Positions 60,406 to 64,000 of a stretch of 64,000 bases of DNA are shown here, piece after piece; within the stretch, counting starts at the first letter, position 1; each line of letters starts with the position of its first letter. The position numbers and the translations under genes are program-made. The notes under the pieces are model-generated. The model saw only the letters and a list, made by a program, of their open reading frames with translations, made no database searches and was not told where the DNA came from. Source of the stretch: Paroedura picta. Taxonomy: Eukaryota; Chordata; Lepidosauria; Squamata; Gekkonidae. The DNA lies in assembly GCF_049243985.1 (NCBI RefSeq), contig NC_135371.1:2567501-2631500 (forward strand). Reading direction: 5' to 3'.

Positions 60406-63400
60406 GTGAGGGGGTTTCTCTCCAGGTATGTCCAGTTCCACCAATGGTATCAGGTCTTATCCTAAAGTTTCTTTGTGTGACATTTCTCCAAGTGCTAATC
60501 ATTCTAACTGGAAATTAAACAGTCTCTTTCAGCAGCCTCATCTACCAGGGAATTTCATATCCCTCCGGTCTGCTGACAGTAGGGTGCAGAGCCTGCGGGT
60601 GGGGGCAGGACCCATTCCTTGGTCTGTTTTCCAGTCCGTCTCTTGCCCCTCTCCCTCACTGCTGTTTCAGATGTGGGGACCATCCGTGAAGACAGAAGCC
60701 ACATCCTCTGAAGCAGAAGGAGCTTCCTCCGAGCACGAGGAGCAGGAGCAGGCCGTGGAGCCTGTCCAAGACGCCCTCTCCTGCGGTAAGGACTCCTCGT
60801 GCCTGGGTGCGATTGGGGCCCCTGGAGAACCTGAGGATGGGAGAGTTCAGGTCAGGAAAAGAATTGAGAAGTTCCTCATTCGACACAGACTTAATTTGCA
60901 CTTAATTTGCACTCTGATGTCCCTAAAAGGAGATTAGATCAATTCTTGGAGGGCAATTCCTGAACATTAATCAAAGTATTCATATCTTACCTTCCTTCCC
61001 TAAGAGGACCTGAAGGTGGCTCAAGACAGCAAAGGTCGATGGACCTGGGCCGAGCTATTCAGCCAGCTGGATCAAGGGAGCCTCCCCCTTCCAGGGCAGC
61101 AGAGCTGTGGGTCCAAGAATCCCGGGATGGGTCGGCCTCCGTGCCCCCCATGCACATCTGGCGGCTGCTGTGGGAGACTCGATGCTGGAGGAGGGATGGC
61201 AGGCCGTGGCCGGCCCCCCCAGGAGATTTGGGGAGGGCCTGGAAGTGCCGCTTGGGGCAGGAGAACTCTGTTGGGCCTGAGCATGACAACTGGTGCTCTG
61301 AAAACGCACTGATCTTGCCCTTGAGTTTCCAGATGTGAGAGAGACGTGCCCTGCGATGTCCTTTCCACCCCACCCCCTTTCTCCTGTGGTGATCTGCCAG
61401 GGGTGCCTTTGGAGCTCCAGAGTTCACGGGGGGCATTTCAAGACTCACAGAAGCCTGGAATGTGAGGGCATCATTTATCACCCCTGAGGCTCAGGGGTGC
61501 TTCTCTTGTGCCTCTCACAGAATGTAGAGAAAAGTGTGGAAGGCCGGGCTGAGTGGAGGCAGGGCGAGGTTTCCGACTCCTCCGAAGGCAGTGCGTCAAC
61601 AAACAGGATAATGGGATACGTAGTCACAACAAGCACCTGTCTCATTTGGTTTCCCTAGCAGGCAGTGGAGAGAGGCCGCTCAGCTGTCATGTTTTTGGAG
61701 ATCCGAAGATGGCTGCTGTACAAGTCCAGGTAGGGGAGATGAGGGGGACTCCCTGGGCCCCCCTTCTCTTCTGAAGGGGGCTTTTGCTCCTGCGGTTTCC
61801 ACGGGGTGTCTGGGCGAGAGTCTTCACCGCTCCCAAGCTGTGCAACGCGTACTGTTCCCATCTCTGCCTGGCGTGATCTCTGATGGTTTCGCCTTTCCTA
61901 TCAGGGTCCCTTTTCCTTTGAGGAGGTGGCCGTCTCTTTCACCGAGGCCGAGTGGGCCCTGCTGGATCCCGGACAAAGAGCTCTCTGTGAGGAAGTCATG
62001 CTGGAGAACTATGGGGATTTTTCCTTTCTAGGTTAGGATCTTTCATAGGTGCCAAAACTGCAAACTGTTCCCTTTGGGATGACCTCGAATCAAAATCTTG
62101 AATAGCAAAACAGTTTTGCCCCCCGTCCTGCTACTTGCTCGGGGGCCGAGGCCAGTGTTGTGGTTGTTACCCAAGGCAGTCATCCCCAACCTTTTTATCA
62201 CCAGGGACCGGTCAGCGCTTGACAATTTTACTGAGGCCCCAGGGGGGTAGTCTTTTACCTGAGCCCCTACTCCGCTTGCTCTCCCACCAAAGCCCTTGAC
62301 TTCCCGCCGCCCGCTGGGGGGCGCTGCCAGCAGCAGCTGTGCAGTGCCACGCCGAGGGGGAGCCCCAGCCATGGTGGCCGCTGGAGAGCACCAAAGGTGA
62401 GCCGGTGGCAGAGTGGCAGGGCAGCCCTCAAGGCAGCAGCCGGGGAGAAGGACGAGGAGGAGCCACGGCCCGGTACCAACTGATCCACGGACCGGTACTG
62501 GTCCCCGGACCGGGGGTTGGGGACCACTGACTCAAGGCCCAGGGAAAGCCTCAGGCAAAGATGGGGCGAGAGGCTCTGGAAGGGGCGAGGTCCTCATCTC
62601 TCTGTTGCCACAGATATGTCCCTCTTGAGATTGTAGGCTTTCGGTTTAGCCAAGTCTCCATCCTTGCAAAATAATATTTACTCCTGAATTTCCTTCCACA
62701 TATAACAATGACACTTTCTCTCTTCTTCTATCTGCAAAAGAAGCCAGAAGCATAAGAGAGATTTTTGGGGGAGACAGACAATGGCCTCGCATCTGAAGAA
62801 AAGCTGGAGAAATACTCAAGGGCATCCCAAGAGCATATCTCCTTCCCAAGTGAGCTGGCTGAGAGTGAGTATCCTTCCCCGTTATGTCAAGAGAACAGGC
62901 AGGGGAATAGCCATAGGGGGGTTTGGAGTAATTTCTGAACAACATTTGGGTTTGGTACAATGATGCAGCCCACTGAGAATGGAGGAGGGGAAACCTTCAG
63001 GGGGCTGAGATTTCAAAGGTCAAGATAACCTTCTGAGCTTAGCTGTGCTTCAGGGGAATTTCTTTTGGACTTGTTACTTGCCCTCTCAGGTGTTAATGGG
63101 CTCTCTCTTTACTCCAGCAGAAGGCTATCAGAGGAATAAGGAGGGTGAGAAATTTGATCTGCAGTTTCCAGATGGAATTGAAAATGAAGATTTGAAAGAA
63201 AAAGTCATTAATCAAGGTAGACATAAGAGAAAGAAAGGCAGCCGTATGATTGAGAAGGGCAACGGAAGACAATATAATGCATACTTTCCGAAGCAGAGGA
63301 TCATGAAGGCAAGTTCATTCATTAGGTATGAAAATTTCTTCAGATACAGATCACAGATCCTTTCGTATCAAGGAAGACACAGAGGGGAGAAACCATTTGA

Positions 63401-64000
63401 ATGCTCAGAGTGTGGAAAGAGATTTAGTGGAAAGGGCAGTCTTCAGCTGCATCTAAGAACCCACATAGAATGGAAACCTTTTGATTGCTCTAAGTGTGGA
63501 AAGAAATTTAGGCAAAGTAGCAGTCTTCAACAGCACCAAAGAACCCACACAGGGGAGAAACCTTTTGAATGCTCCCAGTGTGGAAAGAGATTCAGGCAGA
63601 CTGGCAGTCTTCAAGAACATCAGAGAACCCACACAGGGGAGAAACCTTTTGAATGTTCAGAGTGTGGAAAGAGATTTAGTAGGAAAGCCAGTCTTCAACA
63701 TCATCAAAGAACTCAAATGGGGGAGAAACCTTTTGAATGCTCAGACTGTGGAAAGAGATTCACTGGGAAGTGTAGTCTTCGTGTACATCAGAGAACTCAC
63801 ACAGGGGAGAAACCTTTTGAATGTTCAGAGTGTGGAAAGAGATTTAGTGGGAAGGGCAGTCTTCAGCAGCATCTAAGAACCCACACAGGGGAGAAGCCTT
63901 TTGAATGCTCAGTGTGTGGAACAAGATTTAGCCGTAGTGGGTACCTTCAGCAGCATCAGAGAACCCACACAGGAGAGAAACCTTTTGAATGCTCAGTGTG
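59905..64000 (+). CDS. Gene G: SCAN-KRAB-C2H2 zinc finger gene, 3'-partial, linker exon frameshifted
   Basis: Exons are 59905-60405 (SCAN), 60671-60785, 61662-61729, 61905-62031 (KRAB-A), 62741-62864 (linker) and 63118 to beyond the window end (fingers). A likely start is the ATG at 59983 ([10 protein letters not shown]). The linker exon has one extra base in a T/G homopolymer and would stop soon after; skipping this symmetric exon restores the frame from KRAB to fingers. The KRAB donor is gttagg rather than gtaagg. Seven complete fingers and the start of an eighth are visible; finger 4 has Gln in place of its last His. The gene may be active through exon skipping, may be a pseudogene, or the extra base may be an assembly error. 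Confidence 0.78.
60671..60785 (+). CDS. Gene G acidic exon 2
   Basis: 115 bp, phase 0 to 1 ([20 protein letters not shown] and on), donor 'ctgcg|gtaagg'. The intron to 61661 contains a block (61020-61260) shared with gene B (8865-9095). Confidence 0.8.
61662..61729 (+). CDS. Gene G exon 3
   Basis: 68 bp, one codon shorter than in B and E, in frame ([19 protein letters not shown] and on). Confidence 0.68.
61905..62031 (+). CDS. Gene G KRAB-A exon
   Basis: 127 bp, [20 protein letters not shown] ... [11 protein letters not shown]; donor 'tctag|gttagg'. Confidence 0.9.
62177..62529. mobile_element. Non-autonomous hAT element in gene G intron
   Basis: Ends 'cagtcatccccaacc' and 'ggttggggaccactg' are inverted repeats. 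Flanking 8-bp repeats are acccaagg (62169-62176) and actcaagg (62530-62537), one mismatch. Internal 'accggtc' blocks recur near both ends. Confidence 0.75.
62741..62864 (+). pseudogene. Gene G linker exon, frameshifted
   Basis: 124 bp instead of 123. The extra base lies in 'gatttttggggga' (62760-62772); the frame then meets a stop at 'atctga' about 30 bases on. Splice sites are intact. Confidence 0.75.
63118..64000 (+). CDS. Gene G C2H2 zinc finger exon (3'-partial)
   Basis: Acceptor 'actccag|ca'. Open to the window edge: basic spacer, then fingers [34 protein letters not shown] (ends RTQ), [24 protein letters not shown], and the first residues of the next. Confidence 0.93.

Overview
The window looks like nuclear DNA of an amniote, most likely a squamate reptile. 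It has multi-exon genes with consensus GT/AG splice sites and CpG-rich first exons. Its interspersed repeats are CR1 and L2 LINEs, a tRNA-derived SINE of the 'gccagtttggtgtagtggttaag' type, hAT MITEs, PIF/Harbinger relics and one LTR fossil. SCAN-domain zinc finger genes occur in amniotes. Species calls are inference; no search was run.

The main content is a tandem cluster, all on the + strand, of SCAN-KRAB-C2H2 zinc finger genes. The standard gene has a non-coding CpG-rich first exon, a SCAN exon (about 501 bp), one or two short acidic exons (115 and 71 bp, or a fused 87 bp exon), a KRAB-A exon (127 bp), a symmetric phase 1-1 linker exon (about 123 bp) and a long C2H2 exon. I label the genes A to G. 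A (5'-partial, ends 2450) splices the usual linker exon to a BED finger plus hAT-like segment instead of a C2H2 array. B (exon 1 near 5.5 kb, stop 13122) has 15 fingers. C (exon 1 near 17.9 kb, stop 24044) has 12. D (27.1-31.2 kb) has lost SCAN and has a stop before its 11-finger ORF, so it is probably a pseudogene. E (37.5-43.8 kb) has 13 fingers and no linker exon. F (51.5-56.2 kb) has 14 fingers. G (59.0 kb to the window end) is 3'-partial, with a 1-base insertion in its linker exon.

C, F and D lie in copies of one segmental duplication: gene, then a Harbinger relic with an (ATTC)n repeat, then an unassigned segment, then the CpG first exon of the next gene (24.0-27.6, 31.2-38.0 and 56.2-59.1 kb). 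The D copy alone has a 4.2 kb LTR fossil (32633-36815) inside its Harbinger relic. Two first-exon families alternate: type I (B, D, E, G) and type II (C, F). The duplicates differ in finger number, DNA-contact residues, start codons and exon make-up.

Between genes lie LINE blocks: an L2 RT fragment next to a 5'-truncated CR1 (13.7-16.9 kb), and a CR1 with both ORFs open and two identical 142-bp units upstream of ORF1 (45.6-50.05 kb). An antisense decayed zinc finger array (18.55-19.56 kb) lies between the C first exon and its SCAN exon, with a remnant in F.

Functionally, SCAN domains mediate dimerisation among SCAN proteins, KRAB boxes typically recruit TRIM28 to silence chromatin, and C2H2 arrays bind DNA, often in transposable elements. 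The cluster therefore looks like a nuclear repressor family under rapid birth and death.
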